NCBI GenBank assembly: GCA_009668975.1
Contig: SBEG01000024.1
Span: 1 to 61,714 of the forward strand
From: Deltaproteobacteria bacterium
GTDB lineage: Bacteria > Desulfobacterota > Desulfuromonadia > Geobacterales > Geobacteraceae
Direction of reading: 5' to 3'
DNA length: 61,714 nt
Shown here: positions 41,091-49,979 of the stretch, piece by piece
How the letters are laid out: each line of letters starts with the position of its first letter
Position numbering within the stretch: position 1 is the first letter of the stretch
The notes under the pieces: generated by a model
Told to the model about the DNA's origin: nothing
Databases searched by the model: none
Seen by the model: only the letters and a program-made list of their open reading frames with translations
Position numbers and translations under genes: made by a program

Positions 41091-41486
41091 ATTTTTCTAA
41101 AAACACCTGCTGGTTTTCTGTTCATGGGCTAAATGTTCCGTTTGGATAGATCACCAGTTCACGCACGCATAAGAGAGGGAATAACGAGTTCCCGCAGCGG
41201 CCGGTAGAGATTGAAGGTAACAGAGGCATCTTTCTATGAACGAAAAGGAAGCTATTGAGAAGGCGATAGCTGATGCATTTAAATAGTTACACAACTTCTT
41301 TTTCCATAATTGTATATTCAGACCCTCCAGACTTTCGATGCAAGGACCTAAAAGGATATCGTTAAATTTAATCTCTGTGGGACAAATTCTCCGCCACTTG
41401 TGGCGATTCAATCATCAGCTTAGGTTGCTGATACCCCGCTGCTTACGGTGGGGTAACTCATTGGCTCCCTTATAGCGAGAACTCGA
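41091..41486. other. Non-coding stretch with a REP-like hairpin
   Basis: No complete gene is supported. A 16-codon frame at 41236 (MNEKEAIEKAIADAFK) may be a leftover gene start. At 41435-41454 CCCCGCTG-CTTA-CGGTGGGG forms an eight-pair stem like repetitive extragenic hairpins. Confidence 0.45.
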
Positions 41487-41687
41487 ATGAAAAATGGCAA
41501 TAACATCCGAAAAATCAGGGAAGAACGCCTGATGAGCAAGATGGAGTTAGCTCGTTTGGCGGGAGTATCCTCAGCAACAATTGTTCGTATCGAACGCGGC
41601 GAAGTATGCCGTCTGGAAACCAAGCGAAAGATCATTCTTGCCCTTGGCTACGCCTTGGCGGAGAAAAACAGAGTTTTCCCTGAGTAA
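41487..41687 (+). CDS. Small XRE-family regulator, copy 1
   Basis: 66 residues, a single helix-turn-helix XRE domain (IREERLMSKMELARLAGVSS, then IVRIERGEVCRLETKRKII). About four fifths of the residues match a second copy at 47087. The ribosome site is weak (GCGAGAAC). It lies 34 bases before the SagB-type oxidoreductase gene and may control it or the RecD2 gene. Confidence 0.75.
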   Translation: MKNGNNIRKIREERLMSKMELARLAGVSSATIVRIERGEVCRLETKRKIILALGYALAEKNRVFPE

Positions 41688-41721
41688 TTCCGACAACATC
41701 GGGTCAGGAGAATTTTTTACT

Positions 41722-42510
41722 ATGGAAGAGAAACGAACGACAAAGAAACTATCCATTACCACGGAAAGCGGCAGATATTTTTTGACTGACCGGATCAGGG
41801 AAGAGGTAAATTTCCGAGCCACTCCGCAATCCCGCGGAGTTCGACCTCCACCCGTCCAGAAACCAGTACCACCAGGCAGCCGGGTAATTCCGCTACCGAA
41901 CCAGGAAACCTGGTCAATCCCGTCGTGCAACCTGCAAAAAGCCATTGCCGATCGCCAGAGCCATCGCCGGTTCATGACAGAGCCGCTTTCTCTGGACGAA
42001 TTGGCCTTTCTCCTCTGGGCAACCCAGGGAGTCCGTTCCGACCTCCACGAGGCTGCTGTCCTGCGAACGGTTCCCTCCGCCGGATGCCGCCACTCCTTTG
42101 AGACCTATCTTGCCGTTCTGAGGGTGGAGGGCCTTGAGAGCGGTATCTACCGTTACCTCCCGCTTGATCACTCCATCGTGCACGTACGCGACATTGAAAA
42201 CCTGCCGGGAAGCCTTGCCGCCGCAACACACGGTCAAGATTTTACCGGACAATCAGCCGTAACCTTCATCTGGGCTGCCGTTCCAGAACGTACAGAATGG
42301 CGCTATGCGGAAGCATCCTACAAGGTAATTGCCCTGGATGCTGGCCATGTCTGCCAAAATCTGTACTTGGCATGCGAAGCGATTGGGGCCGGCGCCTGTG
42401 CCATAGCTGCCTACAACCAGACACTGGTCGATGCACTGCTGGGGGTGGATGGTTATGACGAATTTGGCATCTACATGGCTCCGGTGGGGAAGGTCGGCGA
42501 GGAGCCATGA
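41722..42510 (+). CDS. SagB/ThcOx-type nitroreductase-family protein
   Basis: 262 residues. The nitroreductase fold is indicated by [20 protein letters not shown] (flavin site), [20 protein letters not shown] and the late [20 protein letters not shown]. SagB-type dehydrogenases are flavin enzymes that oxidise azolines in peptide biosynthesis, but stand-alone homologues are common and of unclear substrate. No precursor peptide or cyclodehydratase is seen here. AGGAGA lies about 10 bases before the chosen ATG. The stop overlaps the RecD2 start (ATGA). Confidence 0.82.
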   Translation: MEEKRTTKKLSITTESGRYFLTDRIREEVNFRATPQSRGVRPPPVQKPVPPGSRVIPLPNQETWSIPSCNLQKAIADRQSHRRFMTEPLSLDELAFLLWATQGVRSDLHEAAVLRTVPSAGCRHSFETYLAVLRVEGLESGIYRYLPLDHSIVHVRDIENLPGSLAAATHGQDFTGQSAVTFIWAAVPERTEWRYAEASYKVIALDAGHVCQNLYLACEAIGAGACAIAAYNQTLVDALLGVDGYDEFGIYMAPVGKVGEEP

Positions 42511-44717
42511 AAGACATGCCAGCCACATCTGACGTCCCAGTCGAGCGTCTTGCCGGATCCGTGGAGCGGGTCACGTTCCATAGCGAGGAGTCCGGATTCT
42601 GCGTGCTACGCACCAAGGTCAAGGGACAGCGCGATCAAGTCACGGTGATTGGGTCTGCCGCCTCCATCACACCTGGTGAATACATCGAGTGCATCGGCGT
42701 CTGGCACAATGATAGGACTCATGGCCTCCAGTTCAAAGCGAACCAGCTCAAAGTCGTCCCGCCGACTACCCTGGAAGGAATCGAGAAGTATCTCGGCTCC
42801 GGCATGGTCAAGGGGATCGGGCCCCACTTCGCCAAGGTGCTGGTCAAGGCTTTCAAAGAAGATGTTTTCACCATCATAGAAAATGAATCGGACAGCATGT
42901 TGAAGCTGCCCGGTATCGGACCGAAGCGGGTAGGGAAGATCACTTCCGCCTGGTCAGAACAGAAAGCCATTCGGGAGATTATGGTTTTTCTGCAATCGCA
43001 CGGGGTCGGAACGGCCCGGGCGGTCCGCATCTACAAGACCTATGGCGACGAGGCCATCGTTAAAGTCACGGAGAATCCCTATCGTCTTGCCCTGGATATC
43101 CACGGTATCGGCTTCAAGACCGCGGACGTCATTGCCGGACGACTTGGTATCGCCCCTGATTCCCTGATCAGAGCCCAGGCCGGAGTGCGGCATGTGCTGC
43201 AGGAGATGTCCAACGACGGTCATTGTGCCGCCCCGTGGGATGTGCTGGTGGAGGAAGCGGCCAAGCTGCTGGAGATACCGGTTGTCATCCTGGAGCAGGC
43301 AATTCTGGAAGAGATAGCAGAGGAGAACCTGGTCCAGGAGGATATTGATGGGCGTCCCTGCCTCTTTCTGACTTCGCTGCAGCGGGCCGAGGTGGGTGTT
43401 GCTGCCAGTATCAAGCGGATTCTGAGTGGACATCCACCATGGGGTGCCATTGATACCGAAAAGGCCCTTCCCTGGGTGGCGGAAAAGACCGGCTTGACCC
43501 TGTCACCGTCGCAACAGGAGGCGGTGCGTCTATCGTCAACCAGCAAGGCTGTGGTGATCACCGGTGGTCCCGGTGTCGGCAAGACCACCCTGGTTAACAG
43601 CATCCTGCTCATCATTCGGGCCAAACAGATGAGGGTGACGCTCTGTGCTCCGACCGGTCGGGCGGCAAAGCGTCTTTCCGAGTCAACTGGCCTCGAGGCG
43701 AAAACCATCCATCGGCTGCTGGAATTCGATCCCAGTTCCTTCGGGTTCAAGCGGGGTCGGGATAACCCGCTGGAAACCGATCTGCTGGTGATCGACGAAT
43801 CCTCGATGGTCGATGTGGCTCTGATGAACCGGCTCCTGTCGGCGGTGCCTGACACGGCCGCCCTGATGATCGTCGGCGATGTTGACCAGCTGCCGTCGGT
43901 CGGACCCGGTTCGGTGCTATTCGATATCATCGATTCCGGAGCTGTGCCTACGGTCCGGCTGACCGAGATCTTCCGCCAGGCCGCGACGTCCCGCATCATT
44001 GTCAATGCCCACCGGATTAACAAGGGAGAGATGCCGCTCAAACCGGAAAGTGCCGAGCTCAGCGATTTTTACTTTATCCCGGCCGACACACCGGAAGAGA
44101 TTCACGAAAAACTGCTGCAGGTGGTAACGGAACGTATTCCGAAACGGTTCGGGTTTCACCCGGTAAAGGATGTCCAGGTTCTGACCCCCATGAACCGGGG
44201 TGGTCTGGGAGCGCGGTCGCTGAACGCTGAACTCCAGCTGAAGCTCAACGAAAAGGGGGAGCCAAAGGTGACCCGTTTCGGCACTACCTTTGCCCCCGGT
44301 GACAAGGTTATTCAGACGGTCAACAATTACGACAAAGAAGTCTTTAACGGGGATATCGGCCAAATCCTGGAAATAGACCAGGAAGAAGGGACGCTCCTCG
44401 TCGATTACGATGGTAGATCGGTCGAATATGAGCTTGGAGAACTGGACGAGATTTCCTTGGCGTATGCTACCAGCATTCACAAAAGTCAGGGATCGGAGTA
44501 CCCGGCTGTGGTAATCCCCCTGGCGATGCAACACTACACGCTGCTGGAGCGGAACCTGATCTACACGGCTGTAACTCGGGGCAAGAAGCTGGTAACGATT
44601 ATCGGTCAACCTAAGGCCTTGGCGATGGCGGTAAAGAACCGCAGATCAACAAAACGACTGACAAAGCTGGCCGCTCGCATCGCCAGGGTACTGCCGGATA
44701 AAGAGAATACGCGATAA
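42507..44717 (+). CDS. recD2: RecD2-like superfamily 1B DNA helicase
   Basis: 736 residues, full length. An OB-like N-terminus is followed by two helix-hairpin-helix motifs ([22 protein letters not shown]). The helicase motifs are in order: Walker [11 protein letters not shown] (about 352-361), [30 protein letters not shown], and the C-terminal [12 protein letters not shown] with AVTRGKK. RecD2 enzymes unwind DNA 5' to 3' in repair and occur on plasmids. The start overlaps the stop of the SagB-type gene. Confidence 0.95.
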   Translation: MKDMPATSDVPVERLAGSVERVTFHSEESGFCVLRTKVKGQRDQVTVIGSAASITPGEYIECIGVWHNDRTHGLQFKANQLKVVPPTTLEGIEKYLGSGMVKGIGPHFAKVLVKAFKEDVFTIIENESDSMLKLPGIGPKRVGKITSAWSEQKAIREIMVFLQSHGVGTARAVRIYKTYGDEAIVKVTENPYRLALDIHGIGFKTADVIAGRLGIAPDSLIRAQAGVRHVLQEMSNDGHCAAPWDVLVEEAAKLLEIPVVILEQAILEEIAEENLVQEDIDGRPCLFLTSLQRAEVGVAASIKRILSGHPPWGAIDTEKALPWVAEKTGLTLSPSQQEAVRLSSTSKAVVITGGPGVGKTTLVNSILLIIRAKQMRVTLCAPTGRAAKRLSESTGLEAKTIHRLLEFDPSSFGFKRGRDNPLETDLLVIDESSMVDVALMNRLLSAVPDTAALMIVGDVDQLPSVGPGSVLFDIIDSGAVPTVRLTEIFRQAATSRIIVNAHRINKGEMPLKPESAELSDFYFIPADTPEEIHEKLLQVVTERIPKRFGFHPVKDVQVLTPMNRGGLGARSLNAELQLKLNEKGEPKVTRFGTTFAPGDKVIQTVNNYDKEVFNGDIGQILEIDQEEGTLLVDYDGRSVEYELGELDEISLAYATSIHKSQGSEYPAVVIPLAMQHYTLLERNLIYTAVTRGKKLVTIIGQPKALAMAVKNRRSTKRLTKLAARIARVLPDKENTR

Positions 44718-45054
44718 AAGCGATGACTCGCGGTGAAAAAAATGTTGGCGAGATCAGGGCAGAACGAATAGCAACAAATTTGCTGAGTACAAATGCGATC
44801 TCCCCCGCAAGAGGTTTTCAGCCGTAGCTGATAGATTGCCTGGGTGGGAGAACAGCCTGGAAAATACGAAGTGGTTGCTGAAACGATGTCGGTGGATGCC
44901 GGCGTATACCGTAAAATATATTTGCTGTGGCAAAAACCAAAACTGTGTAATTTCTGCTATACCTTGTTTCAAACACTGATTCTTATTGGCGTTGACACAA
45001 AAAGACCGTTGCCGATGGTCGAATTGGCACCGGCTACATTAAAGAGGAGGGCAT
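44718..45054. other. Intergenic stretch before the HU gene
   Basis: 337 bases with no supported gene. A TTGACA at about 44992 could be a -35 element for the HU gene, but no good -10 follows at the right distance. The ribosome site AGAGGAGGGCAT precedes the HU start. Confidence 0.4.
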
Positions 45055-45357
45055 ATGACAAAGGCGGAAATAGTTGGGAAAATTGCTGAAGGAGCTGAAC
45101 TCACAAAAGTACAGGCAGAAAAAGTGGCGACAATTTTTTTGGACAGCATTGTCGAGGCCCTGAAAGATGGAGACAAAATATCTTTTGTCGGGTTTGGGAC
45201 CTTTACGGTGAGCGAAAAAGCCGCCAGAATTGGACGGAACCCGCAGACTGGCGCTGAAATAAAGATTCCCGCGAAGAAGGCTGTGAAGTTTAAGGTGGGG
45301 AAAACTCTTCAGGAAGCGGTGCAGCCGCAGAAAAAGAAGATCGCCAAAAAGAAATAG
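45055..45357 (+). CDS. hup: HU-family DNA-binding protein
   Basis: 100 residues with the complete HU/IHF fold: MTKAEIVGKIAEGAELTKVQ, SFVGFGTFTVSEKAARIGRN (the GFG turn and the RIGRNPQTG arm) and KKAVKFKVGK. A Lys-rich tail (PQKKKIAKKK) extends beyond the usual length. It bends and compacts DNA and could serve partition or replication of the element. A 12-bp hairpin (45372-45409) follows the gene. Confidence 0.95.
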   Translation: MTKAEIVGKIAEGAELTKVQAEKVATIFLDSIVEALKDGDKISFVGFGTFTVSEKAARIGRNPQTGAEIKIPAKKAVKFKVGKTLQEAVQPQKKKIAKKK

Positions 45358-45371
45358 GGTCCTATAAAAAT

Positions 45372-45409
45372 CCGAGAAAGGCCCATTGTTTGTATCAGGC
45401 CTTTCTCGG
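45372..45409. terminator. 12-bp hairpin after the HU gene
   Basis: CCGAGAAAGGCC and its exact complement GGCCTTTCTCGG surround a 14-base loop. The T run lies on the minus-strand side, so it is a better terminator leftward than rightward, although the nearest gene ends rightward. Confidence 0.55.
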
Positions 45410-45451
45410 GATCCCTTGCATTCACCCCTTCAATTGTGATAAAAACCTGCC

Positions 45452-45730
45452 ATGACCAAAGCAGATCTGATAGAAACCGTCCGAGTTACCAGCGGCTTCC
45501 CGAAAAAGGCAGCCGTGGAGATCGTGGAGTCCGTTCTGGACATCATTAAGGAAACCTTGGCCTCCGGGGAGGAAATTAAAGTCTCCGGCTTCGGCAAGTT
45601 CGTTGTCCACCAGAAGCACGACCGGACCGGGCGTAATCCTCAGACCGGCGAATCTCTCACCATTACTGCCCGCAAGATTCTCACCTTCAAGCCAAGTATC
45701 CTCCTCAAGCAGGAAATCAACGGGGACTGA
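45452..45730 (+). CDS. IHF-alpha-like DNA-binding protein
   Basis: 92 residues with the HU/IHF fold (KADLIETVRVTSGFPKKAAV, ASGEEIKVSGFGKFVVHQKH, RTGRNPQTGESLTITARKIL). The sequence is nearer the IHF subgroup than the neighbouring HU copy. No IHF-beta partner is present, so it may work as a homodimer or with a chromosomal subunit. Having two HU-fold genes in a row suggests nucleoid proteins carried for the element itself. The ribosome site is weak. Confidence 0.9.
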   Translation: MTKADLIETVRVTSGFPKKAAVEIVESVLDIIKETLASGEEIKVSGFGKFVVHQKHDRTGRNPQTGESLTITARKILTFKPSILLKQEINGD

Positions 45731-45770
45731 CGTTCTCACCTCGAAAAAACAGTATAGTAAGAATAATCCA

Positions 45771-46448
45771 TCATGACTTGGGCTGGATAGAGGCTATGGT
45801 CTCCGGGGTTTCGTGGGCCGGGCTATTGACTATTGTGGAGACTTCCCACTCCTGTAACAACTCCGCTGGGTATGACTGGTAGAATCGCTGAAGCTTTTCT
45901 GGATTGTTTACAGACCGGTCAAGCCAGAGATCAAATTCTGTGAGGTGGAGTAATACCGGCATCCTATCGTGGATGGTGGAAACGAGACTGTTGGCAGCCG
46001 TGGTCAGGATGGCGCAAGATTCAATCAGATCTCCCTCGGGAGTTTTCCAGGAATCCCAGATGCCAGCAAAGGCGAGGGGAGAACCGTCTCGCATAGTTAC
46101 GTAGTGGGGGTGTTTCCCCGTGGGTGTTGTCGCCCAATCAAAGAAGCCGCTGGCGGGAACGATGCAGCGACGGGCACGGATCGCTTGCCGGAAGGCCGGT
46201 TTCTCGTGGACGGTTTCACAGCGTGCATTGATCATCCTGCTGCCGATGGAAAGATCCTTTGCCCAATGCGGTACTAGCCCCCAGCGTGCAGGGGACAGGT
46301 ATCTCCCCCCGGTTGCAGATTCCCGGATTATCCAAACCTGTTGGGTCGGAGCAATATTGTAGCGGGGAGAAATGTCAGGTGGTGCCTGAACACCAAAGGT
46401 GTTTTCCAGTATTTCTGGTGATAGAAATGAGGTAAAACGTCCGCACAT
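45771..46448 (-). CDS. SRAP (YedK/HMCES-like) abasic-site protein
   Basis: 225 residues. It has Cys2 exposed after removal of Met1 (MCGRFTSF), the PRYNIAPTQ segment, WGLVPHWAKD, NARCETVHEKPAFR and the HDRMPVLL motif with its catalytic His. The usual GFYEW motif reads GFFDW here, replacing the conserved Glu by Asp. SRAP proteins crosslink to abasic sites in single-stranded DNA to shield them, so the family's catalytic Cys and His are kept. It is read leftward, convergent with the IHF-like gene. Confidence 0.92.
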   Translation of the reverse strand: MCGRFTSFLSPEILENTFGVQAPPDISPRYNIAPTQQVWIIRESATGGRYLSPARWGLVPHWAKDLSIGSRMINARCETVHEKPAFRQAIRARRCIVPASGFFDWATTPTGKHPHYVTMRDGSPLAFAGIWDSWKTPEGDLIESCAILTTAANSLVSTIHDRMPVLLHLTEFDLWLDRSVNNPEKLQRFYQSYPAELLQEWEVSTIVNSPAHETPETIASIQPKS

Positions 46449-46451
46449 AGT

Positions 46452-46910
46452 TTAACCTTCCTGGAAAAGACGGCGTAAGAATGCAACTGCGATGTCATGC
46501 AGGCCCGGGTGTTTCGACTCCCGCGGTCCGGCTATGTTGAGTATGTGGATGCTATGCTCTTCTACCCAGTGTCGTACAGGAGCTGTTTCCGGTTCGTGGT
46601 CCAGTTGAACGACCAGGCAAGGTTTCCCGTGTTTCATTGTGCAGTCCTGGGTCAATCTGGTTCCACCAGACAGCTTGCCGACATTCAGGATCAGGGTTCC
46701 GTCCGACTCCACGACGTTCCGCTCGGTCCGGGCTGGGTAGCCGCCCTTGGTCAGTTCAATCAAAGGATACTTTACAGGAACTGTGCCGTCTTCGGCAAGG
46801 CGGCCTTTGGGGCAGTATCCACCGACAGGGATGCCGGCTTCCATAGCTGCATCGAGACCGGCCCGGTCGGCGCCGGTCTGTCCTCCGGAAATGATTGTAA
46901 CGACCATCAC
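46452..46910 (-). CDS. SLOG/YpsA-related putative nucleotide-binding protein
   Basis: 152 residues of the family annotated as putative molybdenum carrier: IISGGQTGADRAGLDAAMEA at the start (nucleotide-binding loop), GYCPKGRLAEDG, and ESDGTLILNVGKLSGGTRLT. The fold is Rossmann-like and related to SLOG proteins that sense or bind nucleotide-derived ligands. The molybdenum role is a family label only. It lies four bases upstream of SRAP in the leftward direction and overlaps the next small gene by four bases. Confidence 0.85.
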   Translation of the reverse strand: MMVVTIISGGQTGADRAGLDAAMEAGIPVGGYCPKGRLAEDGTVPVKYPLIELTKGGYPARTERNVVESDGTLILNVGKLSGGTRLTQDCTMKHGKPCLVVQLDHEPETAPVRHWVEEHSIHILNIAGPRESKHPGLHDIAVAFLRRLFQEG

Positions 46911-47065
46911 GATTTTCTCATCCGCTTAATCTCTTCTATGACCTCTTCCCTTGTCAGCAGGCCTTTCCGTTCCAACACGGCAACGAGAGCTGCTATCTCG
47001 TAGCTATTGCTGATTGCCAGTTCCTCCAGGGTAAGCGTGTCCTCTTTTTCCAGTTGTTTCGCCAT
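46907..47065 (-). CDS. Small helical protein
   Basis: 52 residues, all helical and charged (KQLEKEDTLTLEELAISNSY, EIAALVAVLERKGLLTREEV, ending IEEIKRMRKS). The TGA stop overlaps the start of the SLOG-type gene, and the frame lies 21 bases after the XRE copy 2 stop, so it sits inside an operon. The ribosome site is weak. The coding-like composition makes it likely real. Confidence 0.6.
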   Translation of the reverse strand: MAKQLEKEDTLTLEELAISNSYEIAALVAVLERKGLLTREEVIEEIKRMRKS

Positions 47066-47086
47066 TGCCGCTTCGTGGAGAAATGT

Positions 47087-47290
47087 TTAGCTGTTCGGGA
47101 AAACCTTATTCTTCTCTGCCAAAGTGAAGCCAAGGGCGAAAATGATCTTCCTCTTCGTTTCCATGCGGCAGATCTCACCGCGCTCAATCCGATCAATGGT
47201 TGCTGCAGATATTCCCGCCAGACGAGCCAATTCCATTTTACTGATCAGTCGTTCTTCTCGGATTTTCCGGACATTGTTGGCAGATTTCAT
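47087..47290 (-). CDS. Small XRE-family regulator, copy 2
   Basis: 67 residues, closely similar to copy 1 at 41487 over its whole length (IREERLISKMELARLAGISA, RIERGEICRMETKRKIIFAL). It precedes the small helical protein, the SLOG-type gene and SRAP on the same strand, so it may regulate that group, or both copies may share targets. A small gap separates it from the hipA stop. Confidence 0.75.
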   Translation of the reverse strand: MKSANNVRKIREERLISKMELARLAGISAATIDRIERGEICRMETKRKIIFALGFTLAEKNKVFPNS

Positions 47291-47316
47291 TCCAGTGCCT
47301 GCGATGTTATGAATTT

Positions 47317-48561
47317 TTAATCCAAAAAGCCTTTTGCTCTCAGAATTCTTTGCTCAATTACGTGCAGTATCTTTCCAACAATTGCTGATCCTTCACTTGC
47401 CTCTTGAAGACTAGCAGCAACCTGACCGACAGAGTTATCCAAGTGTCTTGTCAATTCTTTCAGCTGTGTCTTGACCGTTCGTGGCTCCACACCGATCTCT
47501 TTGGCAAACTGTGCCAAATGGCTGGGGCCGAAATAGCGAGGATCCCGTTGGCCCCCCATTTTCATGGCAAACTTGTTGTTCACACGCGGGTAGACCGCGG
47601 TGCTGAGCAAATCATAAAAAGGCGCCAGACGAATCGTTGCATCGCCATACAGGAATGAAAGGTTCTTGCCGTGAGCATCAGCGTTACCGATCAGAAAATT
47701 GAAGAGTGCCCAGTTGACAAGAAGCAGACTGTCGAGAATCGGCTCATCGCTCCATTCTTCCACCAGGCTGAAACAGTCATGGAATCCGGGTCCCCCCTCC
47801 ACTTCGTACTTCATTTCTGGTGGTATCCCAAGGGCCTGACAGAAATCCTCCTGGTGTAGCCGCTCCATGGTCACTTCAGTTGACTGTCTGCGATCATAAC
47901 GTTCAATCATATACACCCGCTGACCATCGATCTCAATCATCTGGACCGCTGGCACGGGCAGACCTGCTTCCCGGGCCAGGTTCATGCAAAAGGCCTCGTT
48001 GGTAACGGTGTCCTCAAGATCTCGAATCGCGGGTTTGATGATGTGGGATGACGGGTAATTCCCCTCGGGGATGAAAAACTCATTACCGTCATAAAATATC
48101 GGGAGTTTGTTTTGGGCACCCGCCAGGGAAAGGCGTACGCCTTCTTCTCCTGCCAGGAACGGATGTGCCGGAAGGTCTTCCAGTTCCTTGGCAAGCTCCT
48201 TCCGCGATATGGGGCGGTAGTGGCCACTGGTTCCTGGCTGCACCTCGGGAGGGAGGACCGACACCGCACCGGCGCAATCGCCACCAAGTGCGGCAAGGAG
48301 GGCGAAGACGTTTTCCTGGGAGACGCCGATGCGACGTGCTATCTTTTGGCGGATTTCCCCTTCGGGGAGAAGATTGGCGAAAAAGGCAAGGGTGTCTTTC
48401 GTATTGAAGGCCTCTTCTCGCAGGGGAAGATGCCGGGAGAGGGGGAGTACTCCTGCACTTGAGCGGTACCCACCCTCATAGCGAAATGAAAGCTCCGCTT
48501 TTTCCCGAGTCAGTAGGCCAACCAGATTGCTGTTCCAGTATACTCGCAGTGTTTCAGCCAT
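47317..48561 (-). CDS. hipA: HipA-type serine/threonine kinase toxin
   Basis: 414 residues, the full length of HipA. It has the Couple_hipA N-terminal domain, the P-loop-like VRLSLAGAQNKLPI, and the kinase core with NADAHGKNLSFLY (catalytic loop) and APFYDLLSTAVYP (metal-binding Asp). HipA kinases phosphorylate a tRNA synthetase or similar target and slow growth. The gene starts one base after hipB, so translation is coupled. No truncation is seen. Confidence 0.94.
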   Translation of the reverse strand: MAETLRVYWNSNLVGLLTREKAELSFRYEGGYRSSAGVLPLSRHLPLREEAFNTKDTLAFFANLLPEGEIRQKIARRIGVSQENVFALLAALGGDCAGAVSVLPPEVQPGTSGHYRPISRKELAKELEDLPAHPFLAGEEGVRLSLAGAQNKLPIFYDGNEFFIPEGNYPSSHIIKPAIRDLEDTVTNEAFCMNLAREAGLPVPAVQMIEIDGQRVYMIERYDRRQSTEVTMERLHQEDFCQALGIPPEMKYEVEGGPGFHDCFSLVEEWSDEPILDSLLLVNWALFNFLIGNADAHGKNLSFLYGDATIRLAPFYDLLSTAVYPRVNNKFAMKMGGQRDPRYFGPSHLAQFAKEIGVEPRTVKTQLKELTRHLDNSVGQVAASLQEASEGSAIVGKILHVIEQRILRAKGFLD

Positions 48562-48804
48562 TTACCGCTCCTTGAGCGGGTCAGCGGAACGAGGGAAGAT
48601 GTAGACCACGAGCCCCATTTTTTGCAGGACCTTTAGAGTCTTGCCCAGTTCGGCGGTTTCCTTGCCGTTCTCTAGTTGCGACAGGAACTTAGTTCCTACA
48701 CCGCACATGCCGGCGGCAATCTCCTGGCGCACCCCTGTTTCCTTTCGTTTGCTGCGGATGGCGCGTCCGATGTCCTCCGGAGTGGCTACCTTTCCGTAAG
48801 GCAT
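48562..48804 (-). CDS. hipB: HipB-type antitoxin
   Basis: 80 residues with an XRE helix-turn-helix (EDIGRAIRSKRKETGVRQEI, VGTKFLSQLENGKETAELGK) and a C-terminal strand (GLVVYIFPRSADP) like the HipB dimer strand. It represses the operon by binding the three operators found upstream and neutralises HipA. The ATG is preceded by GGGAGGAATG-type sequence. Confidence 0.92.
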   Translation of the reverse strand: MPYGKVATPEDIGRAIRSKRKETGVRQEIAAGMCGVGTKFLSQLENGKETAELGKTLKVLQKMGLVVYIFPRSADPLKER

Positions 48805-48859
48805 ATTTCATTCCTCCCGTTATGCTTCAAACTGCTCAGAGGTTTTCCCCCTCAGCAAT

Positions 48860-48975
48860 ATTACCCGTACGGACACATTACTGTAATTCATCTGGTTCAG
48901 TCAAGATAATTTACCCGAACGGACAAAATAAGCTTTTTGTTGTAATAAAGACGAAAGTTTATCCGAACGGATAAA
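48860..48975. promoter_or_regulatory. Three operator boxes of the hipBA operon
   Basis: Related boxes lie at 48860 (ATTACCCGTACGGACACA), 48910 (TTTACCCGAACGGACAAA) and 48958 (TTTATCCGAACGGATAAA). The last has perfect eight-base arms around AA. The boxes are 50 and 48 bases apart, near five helical turns, so dimers could line up on one face of the DNA and loop. Confidence 0.8.
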
Positions 48976-49349
48976 TGACCAGGTTCGAGATGGCTGCGAG
49001 CAGTAAGCGGATGCTTGGCTATTTTGCGGTGATAAATTGACTTATTGTGAATAGAAAGAGATGGGATCGCATATCATATATTTATTTATCTTCAAATAAA
49101 TAATAGTTGCTTGATGATAGGTCATGGTCCCATTGGTTTTCTGGCGGGCGGCGGGTGGGAGAGAAAAATAGAGAAAACGACTCGACGAACTGAGCAGTTT
49201 TTCCAGTCGGTGAGTGGGATCGTGGTCGAATTGAATTACCGGATGGGAAGAGGAAGGGTAGGTGGGCGAACAGGTCCCTACGCGAGTCAAGCAGCTGGTG
49301 ACTTTGGCCTAAGGTGACAGGGTGGGGGAGAACTCCAGACTTTTTGAGA
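48976..49349. other. Intergenic stretch
   Basis: An AT-rich part (49060-49110) with TATTTATTT and AAATAAATA inverted short repeats. A plus-strand frame at 49111 lacks a ribosome site and protein-like composition; nothing else is recognised. Confidence 0.4.
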
Positions 49350-49619
49350 TTAGAATAGAGTGAGTTGGCGGTCGGTGATTTGGTAGTGGCGGGACGATTT
49401 CCTGCTGGGGTTGGTTTTGCGTCGGACGATGGAGATGAACATTTTTTCGGCTTCGGTGCGCGAAGGTTTTGGCCAGGACCGGGAGTCGAGGGTTTTTCCG
49501 GCGGCTCCGGATTCCTTGCGGATCAGGTAGCCTTCTTCTGTTTCCAGAAGGTAGAGGGTGTAGAAGGCCTTCTTGGGGGAATGTTCGTCCTGGAGGTGGA
49601 TTTTTCTCAGTTCGATCAT
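49350..49619 (-). CDS. Small WGR-like protein
   Basis: 89 residues (MIELRKIHLQDEHSPKKAFY, TLYLLETEEGYLIRKESGAA, SRTEAEKMFISIVRRKTNPS). The strand-strand-helix order and the final Arg/Lys-rich helix resemble short WGR domains, though the WGR tripeptide itself is not kept. GAGGACC precedes the ATG. It is a single leftward gene. Confidence 0.55.
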   Translation of the reverse strand: MIELRKIHLQDEHSPKKAFYTLYLLETEEGYLIRKESGAAGKTLDSRSWPKPSRTEAEKMFISIVRRKTNPSRKSSRHYQITDRQLTLF

Positions 49620-49696
49620 TTAGGTCCTCGTACTTAGCGTGAAAAATCATGCAATTAAGGAGCGAATTAAGGAGCGAGAGGCAATCTGATAAGTAA

Positions 49697-49888
49697 ATGA
49701 AAGCAAGAGATAAAGAAAGACGGCAGAATAAAATTGAACAGCTATCGCATTTATTGATAGCGCAGATCAGTAATCCTGGGAAACGGGTGGCAAGAGTAAC
49801 ACGACAACTTAAGAAAGGGCGGGACAGTTATCCCAGTGTCTTTTGCAGAGCTTTTAGGGACGAACCATATTTGTTCTACCAATTGTAA
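49697..49888 (+). CDS. Possible small basic protein
   Basis: 63 residues, strongly basic (MKARDKERRQNKIEQLSHLL, RVARVTRQLKKGRDSYP). No clear ribosome site precedes the ATG and no family is recognised. It is kept as possible because of its coherent basic helix. Confidence 0.3.
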   Translation: MKARDKERRQNKIEQLSHLLIAQISNPGKRVARVTRQLKKGRDSYPSVFCRAFRDEPYLFYQL

Positions 49889-49979
49889 TCCCTTCATAAA
49901 AAGTCCACTGGTTCATTCTTATTAATTATCATCTCATATGATAGCCAGTTATCGTCATTTAATGCACATAGACTGGCAT

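Noticed and set aside
41151..41411. Leftward 86-codon frame
   Set aside because: It has no ribosome site, contains no recognisable motif, and lies in a low-complexity intergenic region with a REP-like hairpin.
41722..42510. A thiazole/oxazole-modified peptide cluster around the SagB-like gene
   Set aside because: No precursor peptide, cyclodehydratase or transporter lies next to it; the neighbour is a RecD2 helicase.
49111..49317. Plus-strand 68-codon frame upstream of the WGR-like gene
   Set aside because: It has no ribosome site and a Gly/Arg-rich composition typical of a chance frame.
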